Source: a virus. From it: a stretch of DNA of 38,180 nt. The DNA lies in the IMG/VR virus record IMGVR_UViG_3300034355_000059, positions 1 to 38,180 of that record, one strand, 5' to 3'. The notes under the pieces are model-generated. The model searched no databases, was not told the origin of the DNA, and saw only the letters and a list, made by a program, of their open reading frames with translations. Positions 15,922-24,362 of this stretch are shown here, piece after piece. Every line of letters begins with the position of its first letter. Positions within the stretch are counted from its first letter, which is position 1. The position numbers and the translations under genes were made by a program.

Positions 15922-16958
15922 TGGGTAAGTTGATTGGTGGTGTAACGGATGCTTTAGGCTTAACCGACATCAAAGGAACACAGCAACGGGGTGAACAAGC
16001 CGCTGCTGCACAACGTGCTGCTGCTCAACAAGCTGCTCAGATATCAGCATTTAGACCAGTCGGAATGACCTCACGATTTGGCTCTGGGGCTTTTGACATT
16101 ACAGATGTTGGGGGTGCGCCTCGTGTCACAGGAGCTAGGTATACAGTTTCTCCTGAACTAAAGGCTATTCAAGATCAGCTAATGGCCTTAACAGGAGGTG
16201 CTGTTACGACTGCTGAAGAGGCGCAGATGGCAGCACAGCCTCTTGGGGCCGCTGCTCAGAGACTATTTGGTCTAGGTGCTGGTTATCTAGCAGAAACTCC
16301 TGAGATGGCTCGTCAGAGAGCCTTTGATATGCTTCAGGATGTTCGTAGACCTGAACAGATGAGAGAAGAAGAAAGACTAGCCTCTTCTGTCTTTGGTCGT
16401 GGTCGTGCTGGATTAAATATCGGTAGTATAGGACAACCTGAATTGTTTGCTTTAGGACGTGCTCGTGAAGAACAACGTGCTAGGGATGTCTTAGCTGCTG
16501 AACAGGCAGCACAGCAACAGATTCAGTTTGGTTCTGGTTTATTTGGAACAGGCGCTCAAACGCTAGGACAGCAGTATGCTATTCCTACACAGGCTCTTGG
16601 TCCGCTACAATCTTACCTTGGTACTGTTGGTACTATTGAAGAGATGGGCCAACAGCCATTTAAACTTGGTCTTGCTGTTGGTGGAGCTGCTCAACCTGGG
16701 GCAACTGCTGGAGCACAACTTCTTAGCTCTGGGCTATCCAGTGCTGCAGCAACTCAGCAACGTGCTGGTGATGCTGCTTCTGCTCAACTTACTGGTTTTA
16801 TGAATCAGATGTTAGGTGCTGCTATGGGAGCTGCTGGTGGCGGCTTTGGAGGAGGTAGTTTTGGAGGATTTGGAGGAGGCGGTGGTGGTTTTTCTGCTTC
16901 TGATCTGTCCTATTTAGCACAACCAGGAAGACAGCAAGTAGGTTATAGTCCTTTCTAA
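15921..16958 (+). CDS. Probable ejection (internal virion) protein 1
   Basis: 345 residues, first of three large genes between tail and lysis, the place of T7 gp14-16 and P22 ejection proteins. Ala/Gln-rich helices in the N-terminal half (RGEQAAAAQRAAAQQAAQ; EEQRARDVLAAEQAAQQQ) and a Gly-rich C-terminus (16835-16890 region, GGGFGGGSFGGFGGGGGG) able to form a flexible or membrane-active tail. Such proteins leave the capsid with the DNA and form a channel across the cell envelope. Assigned by position and composition, not by a defining motif. Confidence 0.72.
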   Translation: MGKLIGGVTDALGLTDIKGTQQRGEQAAAAQRAAAQQAAQISAFRPVGMTSRFGSGAFDITDVGGAPRVTGARYTVSPELKAIQDQLMALTGGAVTTAEEAQMAAQPLGAAAQRLFGLGAGYLAETPEMARQRAFDMLQDVRRPEQMREEERLASSVFGRGRAGLNIGSIGQPELFALGRAREEQRARDVLAAEQAAQQQIQFGSGLFGTGAQTLGQQYAIPTQALGPLQSYLGTVGTIEEMGQQPFKLGLAVGGAAQPGATAGAQLLSSGLSSAAATQQRAGDAASAQLTGFMNQMLGAAMGAAGGGFGGGSFGGFGGGGGGFSASDLSYLAQPGRQQVGYSPF

Positions 16959-16971
16959 TACGGAGATAATA

Positions 16972-18120
16972 ATGGGAGTAAGCGCACAACAGTTATTACA
17001 AAGTGATCCAGCATACCTACAGCGTCAACTTGCCCAGCAGGAGATGCAAAGATTAAACCCTACAGGCAGTGCTGCAGGTGCTATCGGTGCTTTGCTTGGT
17101 CGTGGTGTTAGTAATCTAGCAGGTGGAAGAGGTTTCTTTGATGTTAATGATGCTGGTCTTCGCAGGGTTGCTGATGTTCAGAGGATTATGAGCAGCACTC
17201 AGTTTGATCCTGAGAATCCTGTCAAGTATTATGAAGAGTTGGCTACTTCTTTACAGCAGGCCGGGTATGGTGATTTAGCTCCTATGGCTTTTCAAGAAGC
17301 TTCAAAGTTTAGAAAAGAGCGTAAGTTTACTACCGTTGCTCCCGGAGCTACTGTCTTAAATGAAAAAGGAGAAGTAGTATACGAGGCTCCTAGTGCTGAA
17401 AAGATGGTTAAGACTCCCCCAGACTTTGCTGCTGCGGGTAAAGAGCTTGGCTTTGGTGTTCGTGCCAACATTGGTGAGTATAGCCAACAAGAAACACAAG
17501 CTATCAACAACCTACTCGAAAGCAGAGGAATTAAACGTGCTGAAGCAGGTGTTCCTAGATCTGGTGAAGTTAAAATAACTGATCTGTCTGTTGCTAATAA
17601 ATTGGTGACTGATCTTACTGGCACATCTAAAGATAGATTAAATACTGTTAATCTTGCTAAAACGCAGTTGGCTTTAGCTAAAAAAGGAGAAGGTGCTGCC
17701 TTACCACAGCTTCAGCGACAGCTAGTTAAGTTAGTTGGGGACAGTCAGATTGGTCAGGGTGAGGTTAGGGACGCACTAGGATCTTCTGGTATTGTTGGGG
17801 ATACGATTAGTGCTGTTAATAAGTTCATGACTGGTGTCCCAACGGCAGATAAACTAAATTCTGTTGAGCAGGTTATTAATGCTTTAGAAAACATTAATGC
17901 ACAGGCTTTCAATAAAGGAAGAACACAAGCAGAAACAGTCTTAGCAGAAGCAAAATTACCAGAAGGTACTAGAAAAGCGTTACTCCCTCCTGCCTATAAA
18001 ACTGCTGCAGAAAAGAAAGACTCAAAACAAGGCGGTAAATTTACTGAAGGTAAGATATACGTTGATGCCAAAGGCAACCGTGCTCGATATGTTAATGGAA
18101 ACTTTGTTTCTGTAGAATAA
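16972..18120 (+). CDS. Probable ejection (internal virion) protein 2
   Basis: 382 residues. Opens with AQQLLQSDPAYLQRQLAQQEMQ, a Gln-rich helix, then a Gly/Ala-rich stretch (AAGAIGALLGRGVSNLAGGRGFF), typical of internal virion proteins in aquatic podoviruses. Long helical middle. The C-terminus GKIYVDAKGNRARYVNGNFVSV is a small repeat-like beta motif seen in other phage virion proteins. CGGAGATAATA precedes the ATG, 13 bases after the previous gene. Confidence 0.72.
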   Translation: MGVSAQQLLQSDPAYLQRQLAQQEMQRLNPTGSAAGAIGALLGRGVSNLAGGRGFFDVNDAGLRRVADVQRIMSSTQFDPENPVKYYEELATSLQQAGYGDLAPMAFQEASKFRKERKFTTVAPGATVLNEKGEVVYEAPSAEKMVKTPPDFAAAGKELGFGVRANIGEYSQQETQAINNLLESRGIKRAEAGVPRSGEVKITDLSVANKLVTDLTGTSKDRLNTVNLAKTQLALAKKGEGAALPQLQRQLVKLVGDSQIGQGEVRDALGSSGIVGDTISAVNKFMTGVPTADKLNSVEQVINALENINAQAFNKGRTQAETVLAEAKLPEGTRKALLPPAYKTAAEKKDSKQGGKFTEGKIYVDAKGNRARYVNGNFVSVE

Positions 18121-18129
18121 GGAATAAAT

Positions 18130-20748
18130 ATGGCTTTTGATCCAACTACTGCAAAAGAAGTTAGTTTTGATTCTAGCACAGCCGTATTTGATCCAGCAAG
18201 TGCTGCGTTAGAAGATGATCAAGCTAAGACAAAGGTAACTGGTTTTCAGTACATTGCTAATCAGGCAAAGCTTGGTCTAGTAGATACTCCTGTCCTTGCT
18301 GAGGCTTTGATTGATACCTTTGTAACAGATCCTTTTAAGAAGTTATATTCAACTGTTACTGGAAAACCTGATACAGCCCCCGGCGGTATTGCTGAACGGT
18401 TTGGTCGTAATATACAGAGGCTTCAGAAAGCAGGCGCAGAGCTTGTGGGAGCACAGCCACAGATGAAAGCCCCTGATGTTCTTAGTGGTATTGTAGGCTC
18501 AGGTGCTCGTGCTGCTACAGATCCTTTAGGTTACTTAGGTGCTCCGCTAAAAGCAGCCCCTGCGGTCGGTAGAGCTACTGGTTTGTTCACTGTCGGAGGA
18601 ACTGCCGAAGTAGGTGGTTTGGTCGGAGAACAAGCAGAAAAGGCAATTACAGGAGAGGACACAGGTGTGGGCCGTGCTATTGGGTCTGTCGCTGCCGCTA
18701 TTAAAGGTGCTCCGCTAGCTGCTGCAGTAGGAGAAGGTGTGGCTGGGACAGGCAATGTTGCAAGGCAGGTTTACGATAAATATAAGGCATTTAAAACAGA
18801 TCCAGATGCTGCCAATCAAGCCTATGCCACAGGAGCTGCAAAGCGCCTACTAAATATCATTGCTAAAGAACAACCAGGAGAAAAGTTAGACGATGTTGTA
18901 ACAGAGTTCAATCGTATTAGCAATGTGATAAATAAAGATGAACTACCTTTAATGGTGGCAATGGCAGATAACCCTGCTGTTCGTCAACAAGTTGCTAGAC
19001 TTGCTAAATCTAACCCAGACTTTCGTAACAGGGTTAACATTGAGTTACAGAACGTAGCTTCTAATATTGATAGACGAGCCGATGTATTATTTGGTCAGCG
19101 GTATGCTCCTGTTCAGGGCGTAGAGACTATTGATGTATCAAACGCTATTCGGCGTAGGGAAGCTATTGACGATCAGATTGACAAGTTAGCTACAAGACTC
19201 GATACTGGTGTTGACGAGGCTGTCATTGGCAGGGCTGTAACAAATCTAGTAGATGCCCGTCTTAAAACAGTTACGGCTGAGATGACTCCTGTTTATGATT
19301 CTATTCTCCTAGAGGCTAAAAAGGCTGGCGCTAAACTACCAGAAGACTCTGTTCGAAATGTGTACAACTTTGTTGCTGCTAACAACATCAGAGATATCTT
19401 TGGTAAAGGTACAGCAGTAGACAAGAAGATTATGAAGGAATGGGGTCCATCAGATATTGGCTTTGCGCCTGTTGGTTTTGAGCAGGTAGACTCTCTTAAG
19501 CGTGAGATCAATAGACTACAGAGAGGAAAGTTAACTCGTGATGAGTCCCGTAGACTAGACCAGCTAGAGGATGTCCTAAATGCAGAGCGAAGAAACATTC
19601 CTGGTGAGTTTAATCAGCGGCTTATTGATGCTGATAAGGCTTACTACGAGAAGGTAGGTGTTCCTTTTAGTGCTCAAGGTATTAAGGACATTGACTCTAA
19701 GAAGTATGCTGAACAGGTAGCTCCAGTAATTATTAAGAATGGTTCTGCCTTGCGTCAGTTTATGAATGCTGTTGGTGATGAGGCGGCTATGCCGATAACC
19801 AGAAATGCTATCTTAGCGGATGCTTATAGTCAGTCTGTTAAGGACGGTGTGGTAAATCCTGTTGCACTGCGAAAATACATTAGTAAGAAGGATGATGTTC
19901 TGTCACAGGTTCCTAGTGTTCGTCAAGAGCTAGAAAGAGCTGCTGTTGATCAGAGCGTATTAGCCTTAGAGAAGAAGCGTATTGACGATGCTGTTAAGGT
20001 AGCTAATCAACGTATTGCAGATAACTTTGTAACTTCTGTTAGGGACTCTGCAGGTGCTTCTGTCCCTAATTACCAACAAGTAACTAATCGGATGTTCAAT
20101 GACCCTCTGTTCTTCCAGAAGATTAAGAAGGACTTAGGAGACTTGGACGCTGCTTCAGCCAATGCCGTTCGTCAATCTATTAGAGCTGAGATAGTTAACA
20201 CAGCCCGTAATAGTTCTGACGGCGGTATTGCTTTTATTACTAACCCTAAGAATGCTAAGGTTGTTAATGAAGTCTTTGGTCCGGGTTATAGTAATGCAGT
20301 CAAAGACGTACTAAAACTCTCTGATGCTGTTAATAAAGCAGACATTAGTAAACTTTCAGCAGTTATTGAAAGGTCTGAACTAGATGCTTTAGCTAAGATT
20401 GTTCCCGGACTTGATGTTCCTTTTGTAACTTCTACTCTTAGGGATAGAATTGCTAGTGTGCCTCAGAAGGTAGTTCGTTTAGCTACGAGAGTTAACACAG
20501 CTCAGTTAGGAGATGCCACAGACAAGGCAATTGCTGATCTACTACTTGACCCACAGGGAGTAAAAGCATTACAAAAGACTGCTAAGGAAATAGACTTTAG
20601 TTTAAATAATCCTTTATCTGTTAAGAAATATACGAATACTCTAAAATCTATACTTCCTCAGTATATGTATGTTGGTGGAAAAGAAGCTGTTGCTCAAGAA
20701 CCTGAAGCACCACAAGAAGAGATGGTATTCGGCGGTTTCGAGGAGTAA
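18130..20748 (+). CDS. Probable large ejection (internal virion) protein 3
   Basis: 872 residues, largest of the internal protein set. The N-terminus (about 1-125) includes FQYIANQAKLGLVDTPVLAEAL. Residues about 130-215 are Gly/Ala-rich and weakly hydrophobic, suited to membrane insertion. The rest is almost all helix with many charged residues. No lytic transglycosylase motif (ES...G) of T7 gp16 type is visible, so wall penetration must rely on other proteins. The acidic C-terminus (EPEAPQEEMVFGGFEE) may be an assembly signal. Position before the lysis genes fits. Confidence 0.75.
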   Translation: MAFDPTTAKEVSFDSSTAVFDPASAALEDDQAKTKVTGFQYIANQAKLGLVDTPVLAEALIDTFVTDPFKKLYSTVTGKPDTAPGGIAERFGRNIQRLQKAGAELVGAQPQMKAPDVLSGIVGSGARAATDPLGYLGAPLKAAPAVGRATGLFTVGGTAEVGGLVGEQAEKAITGEDTGVGRAIGSVAAAIKGAPLAAAVGEGVAGTGNVARQVYDKYKAFKTDPDAANQAYATGAAKRLLNIIAKEQPGEKLDDVVTEFNRISNVINKDELPLMVAMADNPAVRQQVARLAKSNPDFRNRVNIELQNVASNIDRRADVLFGQRYAPVQGVETIDVSNAIRRREAIDDQIDKLATRLDTGVDEAVIGRAVTNLVDARLKTVTAEMTPVYDSILLEAKKAGAKLPEDSVRNVYNFVAANNIRDIFGKGTAVDKKIMKEWGPSDIGFAPVGFEQVDSLKREINRLQRGKLTRDESRRLDQLEDVLNAERRNIPGEFNQRLIDADKAYYEKVGVPFSAQGIKDIDSKKYAEQVAPVIIKNGSALRQFMNAVGDEAAMPITRNAILADAYSQSVKDGVVNPVALRKYISKKDDVLSQVPSVRQELERAAVDQSVLALEKKRIDDAVKVANQRIADNFVTSVRDSAGASVPNYQQVTNRMFNDPLFFQKIKKDLGDLDAASANAVRQSIRAEIVNTARNSSDGGIAFITNPKNAKVVNEVFGPGYSNAVKDVLKLSDAVNKADISKLSAVIERSELDALAKIVPGLDVPFVTSTLRDRIASVPQKVVRLATRVNTAQLGDATDKAIADLLLDPQGVKALQKTAKEIDFSLNNPLSVKKYTNTLKSILPQYMYVGGKEAVAQEPEAPQEEMVFGGFEE

Positions 20749-20751
20749 CCC

Positions 20752-21192
20752 ATGAGTGAACCAGTAACACAAGCTGCCAAGGCTGCTGTCTCTGGCATTA
20801 GGGAAGCTTTAGCCGTAGGTAAGGAGCTAGAGGCTGTTACTAAGGACATTCAAGACCTTGGTAAGTCTGAGATTCAGGCTAGAGATGCCTACCGCCGTAA
20901 GCAAAAGAAGAGACCATCAGATACTTCTGTCTTCTCTGCTGTAGAGGAGTGGCGTGGAGTATACGAGATAAAGAAGCTACAAGACGAACTTAAGCAGGAC
21001 ATCATTGAGAAGCATGGTCAGGCTGCTTGGGAAGAGGTAGAGGTCATCCAGCAAAGAATCCTTAAGGACAACAAGGATTTAACTGATGAGTTTGGTAGAG
21101 ACCTACACAAGCTTGCAATGCTCAAGTGGTACTGCTTTATAACTGCTTTCATCCTAGTTAGTTTTGCCTATGTCATGGGCTATAAGCCTTAA
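20752..21192 (+). CDS. C-terminally anchored membrane protein of lysis region
   Basis: 146 residues. Long charged helical N-terminal part (about 1-122) and a single membrane segment near the C-terminus (WYCFITAFILVSFAYVMG). It lies 3 bases after the ejection gene and 9 bases before the holin. A tail-anchored coiled-coil protein here could be an ejection partner, holin regulator or spanin-like protein. It lacks an N-terminal signal and lipobox, so classical Rz/Rz1 is not supported. Confidence 0.7.
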   Translation: MSEPVTQAAKAAVSGIREALAVGKELEAVTKDIQDLGKSEIQARDAYRRKQKKRPSDTSVFSAVEEWRGVYEIKKLQDELKQDIIEKHGQAAWEEVEVIQQRILKDNKDLTDEFGRDLHKLAMLKWYCFITAFILVSFAYVMGYKP

Positions 21193-21201
21193 GGAGTTAT
21201 T

Positions 21202-21705
21202 ATGTTATCCCTTATTTCCTCTGCAGTTGGTTTCCTAGCCTCTGGTTTACCACAGGTACTTAGCTTCTTTCAAGACAGGGCTGACAAGGCTCAGGAGTTA
21301 AAGCTTGCACAGATGCAGACTGAGCGTGAACTAGCCCTTGCAGAGAGGGGCTTCTTAGCCCAGCAGAAGGTCGAAGAGATCAGGACTGACCAGATTGCCC
21401 TCCAGACCGATGCAGACCGCCAGAGCGCCGCTTTAGACCACGACAAGGCTATTATGTCTAGGGCCTCTAACTGGGTGGTTAACCTGAATGGGATAGTACG
21501 CCCAACAGTAACCTTCATCTTTGTCCTAGAGTTAGTGATGATTAACATAGCCCTGACTTACTTCCTGCTGCGTGGTGGACTAGGCAGCATGGACGTAGAG
21601 CAGTTCATCGCAGCCACTGATGTCATCTTCTCTGAGGATGAGATGGCCTTGCTGTCTGGAATCATTGCCTTCTGGTTTGGTTCTCGTCAGTGGGGCAAGA
21701 AGTGA
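21202..21705 (+). CDS. Holin, three-TM (GTA holin-like)
   Basis: 167 residues, TAAGGAGTTATTATG start. An N-terminal hydrophobic stretch (about 4-22), a long charged helix (Gln/Glu/Arg, about 25-90), a central membrane segment RPTVTFIFVLELVMINIALTY (about 98-118) and a C-terminal hydrophobic helix SGIIAFWFGSRQW. This arrangement matches the 3-TM gene-transfer-agent-type holin family (PF11351). It would set lysis timing by permeabilising the inner membrane. The stop overlaps the lysozyme start. Confidence 0.82.
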   Translation: MLSLISSAVGFLASGLPQVLSFFQDRADKAQELKLAQMQTERELALAERGFLAQQKVEEIRTDQIALQTDADRQSAALDHDKAIMSRASNWVVNLNGIVRPTVTFIFVLELVMINIALTYFLLRGGLGSMDVEQFIAATDVIFSEDEMALLSGIIAFWFGSRQWGKK

Positions 21706-22202
21706 AAGTAAGCAGTGCCTGCATAGAAGGGATAAAGAAAGATGAAGGAGTACGATTTCGTCCCTATCGCTGTCCTGCTTTACTGTGGACTGTTGGCGTT
21801 GGGCACGTTATTGATCCTTACCACATAAGGACACCATTCAATGAACGCAAAGGACTTAGTATCCCTGATGGGTGGGATAGAGTTTTGTCAATGGCTGAAG
21901 TGGATAGAATCCTCGCAGAAGACTTGGCTACATTCGAGCGAGGTGTTCTTAGACTATGCCCTACAGGACTTACCCAAGGTAGGTTTGATGCCTTGGTTAG
22001 CTTTAGCTTCAATGTGGGGCTGGGAAACCTGCAAAGATCCACGATAAGGATGAAGCATAACAGAGGCGAATACGAAGCTGCTGCTGATGCTTTCCTTGCG
22101 TGGACCAAGGCAGGTGGTAAAGAGCTTCCTGGCCTAGTTAAGCGCAGGAAGCATGAGCGAGAGATGTACTTAATCCCAACTGAAGAGGATTCTGAGGAAT
22201 AA
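21702..22202 (+). CDS. Endolysin, GH24 lysozyme
   Basis: 166 residues from GTG 21702, which overlaps the holin stop by 4 bases; a GTG 12 bases upstream is possible but less coupled. The catalytic series E15-x8-C24-x5-T30 (KKDEG...PYRCPALLWTVGVGH) is the T4/lambdoid lysozyme triad with Cys replacing Asp, as in many phage GH24 enzymes. RFDALVSFSFNVGLGNLQRSTI and the C-terminal GLVKRRKHEREMY are also family marks. No signal peptide or SAR segment, so release depends on the holin. It hydrolyses the glycan backbone of peptidoglycan. Confidence 0.92.
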   Translation: MKVSSACIEGIKKDEGVRFRPYRCPALLWTVGVGHVIDPYHIRTPFNERKGLSIPDGWDRVLSMAEVDRILAEDLATFERGVLRLCPTGLTQGRFDALVSFSFNVGLGNLQRSTIRMKHNRGEYEAAADAFLAWTKAGGKELPGLVKRRKHEREMYLIPTEEDSEE

Positions 22203-22298
22203 GACATCAACTACTAGGTAGTTTGTTCCCTCCTCTGGGTCTTGTACATACTCTGCTCCACACATAATACCACAGATAAAGTTTAGTTCGATCATCAT
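22170..22298 (-). CDS. Tiny hydrophobic protein at end of leftward operon
   Basis: 42 residues (MMIELNFICGIMCGAEYVQD...). Its ATG overlaps the RNR stop by 4 bases (ATGA), so it can be translated by coupling. The 3' end runs 33 bases into the lysozyme gene on the opposite strand. The pattern (short hydrophobic start, GAEYVQDPEEG, then VVDVLFLRILFSW) resembles very short proteins I recall in other aquatic podoviruses. A second ATG directly follows the first. Confidence 0.55.
   Translation of the reverse strand: MMIELNFICGIMCGAEYVQDPEEGTNYLVVDVLFLRILFSWD
22209..22223. terminator. Weak hairpin between converging lysis and RNR ends
   Basis: AACTAC-TAG-GTAGTT followed by TGTT: a 6-bp stem with 3-base loop just after the lysozyme stop, at the point where the two halves of the genome converge. 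Too AT-rich and U-poor to be certain. On the minus strand it lies inside the 42-residue gene. Confidence 0.35.
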
Positions 22299-24184
22299 AT
22301 TTCACAGTGCCCCGCTACGCAGGCTAGGGTCTGCGCTCCCTCTACGTTGTCATCTTCTTCCTTCAGATTCTCCCATATAATATCTTTAGGCATCTTAGAT
22401 AGAAGCTCCTCGTACTGCTCTTTAGTACACTCCTCGTATGGTGCTTGACGATAAGAGCCTCCATCCCAAGGCAGAAATGAGATACCACTAAGCTCATCGA
22501 AGTTCCTCCACACCCAAGCCCCTACGTCCATCCACTCGTCTTCCTTGACAGAGATAGTCACTGAAGGCTTGTGCTCACACCAGTGACGCTGATACATCAA
22601 CCACAGGTCTAGGTGCTGCATAGCTGTCAGATCATCACGAGTACGAGAAGACTCTGGTGCTTTGACTGGGAATGAGAAGACTGCTGTGTTGTCTGGTCTC
22701 ATCACACAGTCCTCTGTAGGCACACCTGAGTCTGTTAAGAACTGGGTTAGCGGGTCTTTCTTATCACCACGAACACGGCGAATATAATACTGACTATGTC
22801 GAGTATGAATACCAGAGGCGCTATTAACAAGTTGAGACACAGTGCCAGAAGGTTTAACACAAGTGATCGCAGCAGACACAGGAATTCCCAACTGTGCTGC
22901 AAACTCATTATTGGTATTAACGGAGACATCCCGTAAGTATTCAAGAGATTGCGTAGTGCTTTCACATACCCTCCCCATCCAAGGATTATCTAAGATACCA
23001 GTTAACGATACACCAAGTAAACGCTCATCCTCAGTGTTCTTCTGCCACACCTTACGCAGGTACGGGAAGTGCGTCATAGTGCTCTGGAACGTGCCTAAGA
23101 TTGTAGCAATCCTGACCTTCTTAGCCAAGTCTGCTACAGTATCTTCTGCTCGGACAACAACCTCAGTAAGGTTGCAAAACTGGTAGGGACGGAGGATGAT
23201 TTCTGAGCAGGGATTAGTACCGAAGTCGTAATCAGGATTCCTTCGTCCGTTCTTTTTGCTTTGATTGACTGAGGCTTCTCTACTAAAAATCCCTCTTTCA
23301 CCAGAGTGACTGTTATACAGGCTCGTCCACTCTTGCAGAAACTGTCCAATGTCTGGTTTAGAAGTGTAAGCTGCTGAGTTGTTAGCGAGTGCTCTGTGTC
23401 CATTTTGTTCCCACCAATTTCCTGATTTACAAGACCGCATACGGTCATCCTCGAGGTCCGACAAGCTGATCATTGCAGATCTTCGTACTCCACCGACAAC
23501 AACAACTTCCCCGATTTTACAGAGAAGATCATGACACTCGATTGATGTAAGTTTTCTACCCACTGCTCCTCTGAACTTGGCGATAGTGAACTTAAAAAGC
23601 TCATCCAAAGGTCCTGGACCAGAGGCACGTCCTCCAAAAGTTTTGAGTCTGGCTCCTGCAGGTCGAATTCTATTAAGATCGTATTTTGCAACTTCCCCAG
23701 AGTATAGTAAAGCGATGAGTTGGCGTAGTGCTTTGGCCCATCCTTCTTTTGAATCCGCAACCGAAATAGTAGTCTGAGAATCAAACAACTGATCCGGGAC
23801 TTCAGGCAATTGATCGACATATTTATGCTCCACAGAAAAGCCTACACCAGTACCACAGAGTAGGATGTACATAGCCTCGTCAAAGGCTTTAGGGTCATCG
23901 ATAGGTAGGTAGCTGCAATTGTAGCCAGCAGTGTTGTCACGGTCTAGAGCCTTGCCAGCAGTCATGATAGCCCTCATGGATGGCATAACATCCAGGTTCT
24001 TGACAGCACTGGTAAGCTCTGCTCGTAGCTCCTCGTTAGGAGAGAACTTGTACTTCTCTTGTAAGTGATTAAACATAAAGGTGAAGTATCGATCTACTGA
24101 TTCTTCCCAGTGTTCACGGCGATTCTTCTCAGGTAGGAACCGACTGTAACGGCTCTTAGCAATAAACTGTTGATAGTAATCCAT
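22295..24184 (-). CDS. nrdJ: Class II (B12-dependent) ribonucleotide reductase
   Basis: 629 residues from ATG 24184 (a TTG at 24199 adds five codons but is weaker). Reduces ribonucleoside triphosphates to deoxynucleotides with adenosylcobalamin. It shows the RTPR cysteines: C90 (GYNCS) and C337 as redox pair, C326 in NPCSEII as thiyl radical site with N324 and E328, and C622-x4-C627 at the very end as the shuttle. The spacings C326-C337 (11) and C622-C627 (5) equal those I recall for the Lactobacillus leichmannii enzyme (408/419, 731/736). About 110 residues shorter than that enzyme, about 50 of them between the first two sites. It lets the phage make dNTPs if the host supplies or imports B12. 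Confidence 0.93.
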   Translation of the reverse strand: MDYYQQFIAKSRYSRFLPEKNRREHWEESVDRYFTFMFNHLQEKYKFSPNEELRAELTSAVKNLDVMPSMRAIMTAGKALDRDNTAGYNCSYLPIDDPKAFDEAMYILLCGTGVGFSVEHKYVDQLPEVPDQLFDSQTTISVADSKEGWAKALRQLIALLYSGEVAKYDLNRIRPAGARLKTFGGRASGPGPLDELFKFTIAKFRGAVGRKLTSIECHDLLCKIGEVVVVGGVRRSAMISLSDLEDDRMRSCKSGNWWEQNGHRALANNSAAYTSKPDIGQFLQEWTSLYNSHSGERGIFSREASVNQSKKNGRRNPDYDFGTNPCSEIILRPYQFCNLTEVVVRAEDTVADLAKKVRIATILGTFQSTMTHFPYLRKVWQKNTEDERLLGVSLTGILDNPWMGRVCESTTQSLEYLRDVSVNTNNEFAAQLGIPVSAAITCVKPSGTVSQLVNSASGIHTRHSQYYIRRVRGDKKDPLTQFLTDSGVPTEDCVMRPDNTAVFSFPVKAPESSRTRDDLTAMQHLDLWLMYQRHWCEHKPSVTISVKEDEWMDVGAWVWRNFDELSGISFLPWDGGSYRQAPYEECTKEQYEELLSKMPKDIIWENLKEEDDNVEGAQTLACVAGHCEI

Positions 24185-24351
24185 TATATATTTTCCCAAT
24201 TAACTAGCGACTCTAATCTGTCTGCATTGTCTTCAATAATATCATCAAACCTTTCAACTATATCCTCTGAACGGATTGACAACTCCTCTATGAGTGTTAA
24301 CTCATCCCACCTCTTCATGCGCTCCTTTATCTCTTCTAATGTTAAGGCCAT
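24184..24351 (-). CDS. Small acidic helical protein upstream of RNR
   Basis: 55 residues, strongly charged (EEIKERMKRWDE, SEDIVERFDDIIEDN), predicted helix. TAA overlaps the RNR ATG (TAATG), so the two are coupled. The ATG at 24351 has no ribosome binding site and lies within 3 bases of a strong -10 box. An internal ATG at 24318 behind AAAGGAGCGC is an alternative start giving 44 residues. Function unknown. Confidence 0.6.
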   Translation of the reverse strand: MALTLEEIKERMKRWDELTLIEELSIRSEDIVERFDDIIEDNADRLESLVNWENI

Positions 24352-24353
24352 AT

Positions 24354-24362
24354 ATTATACCA
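24354..24362 (-). promoter_or_regulatory. Extended -10 promoter for RNR genes
   Basis: On the minus strand AGTGTGGTATAAT: an extended -10 (TGG before TATAAT) identical over 12 bases with the capsid promoter at 2455. It also forms the last codons (KSVV and TAA) of the glycosyltransferase gene. No good -35 is present. The predicted start (about 24347) is just downstream of the first ATG of the 55-residue gene. Confidence 0.55.

Noticed and set aside
15921-20748. Programmed frameshift joining the ejection protein genes
   Set aside because: Each gene has its own start and upstream ribosome binding signal and ends cleanly; no slippery run with a following overlap is seen.
22295-24184. Intein or group I intron in RNR or polymerase
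   Set aside because: Both genes keep all catalytic motifs in one uninterrupted frame with normal or short length.
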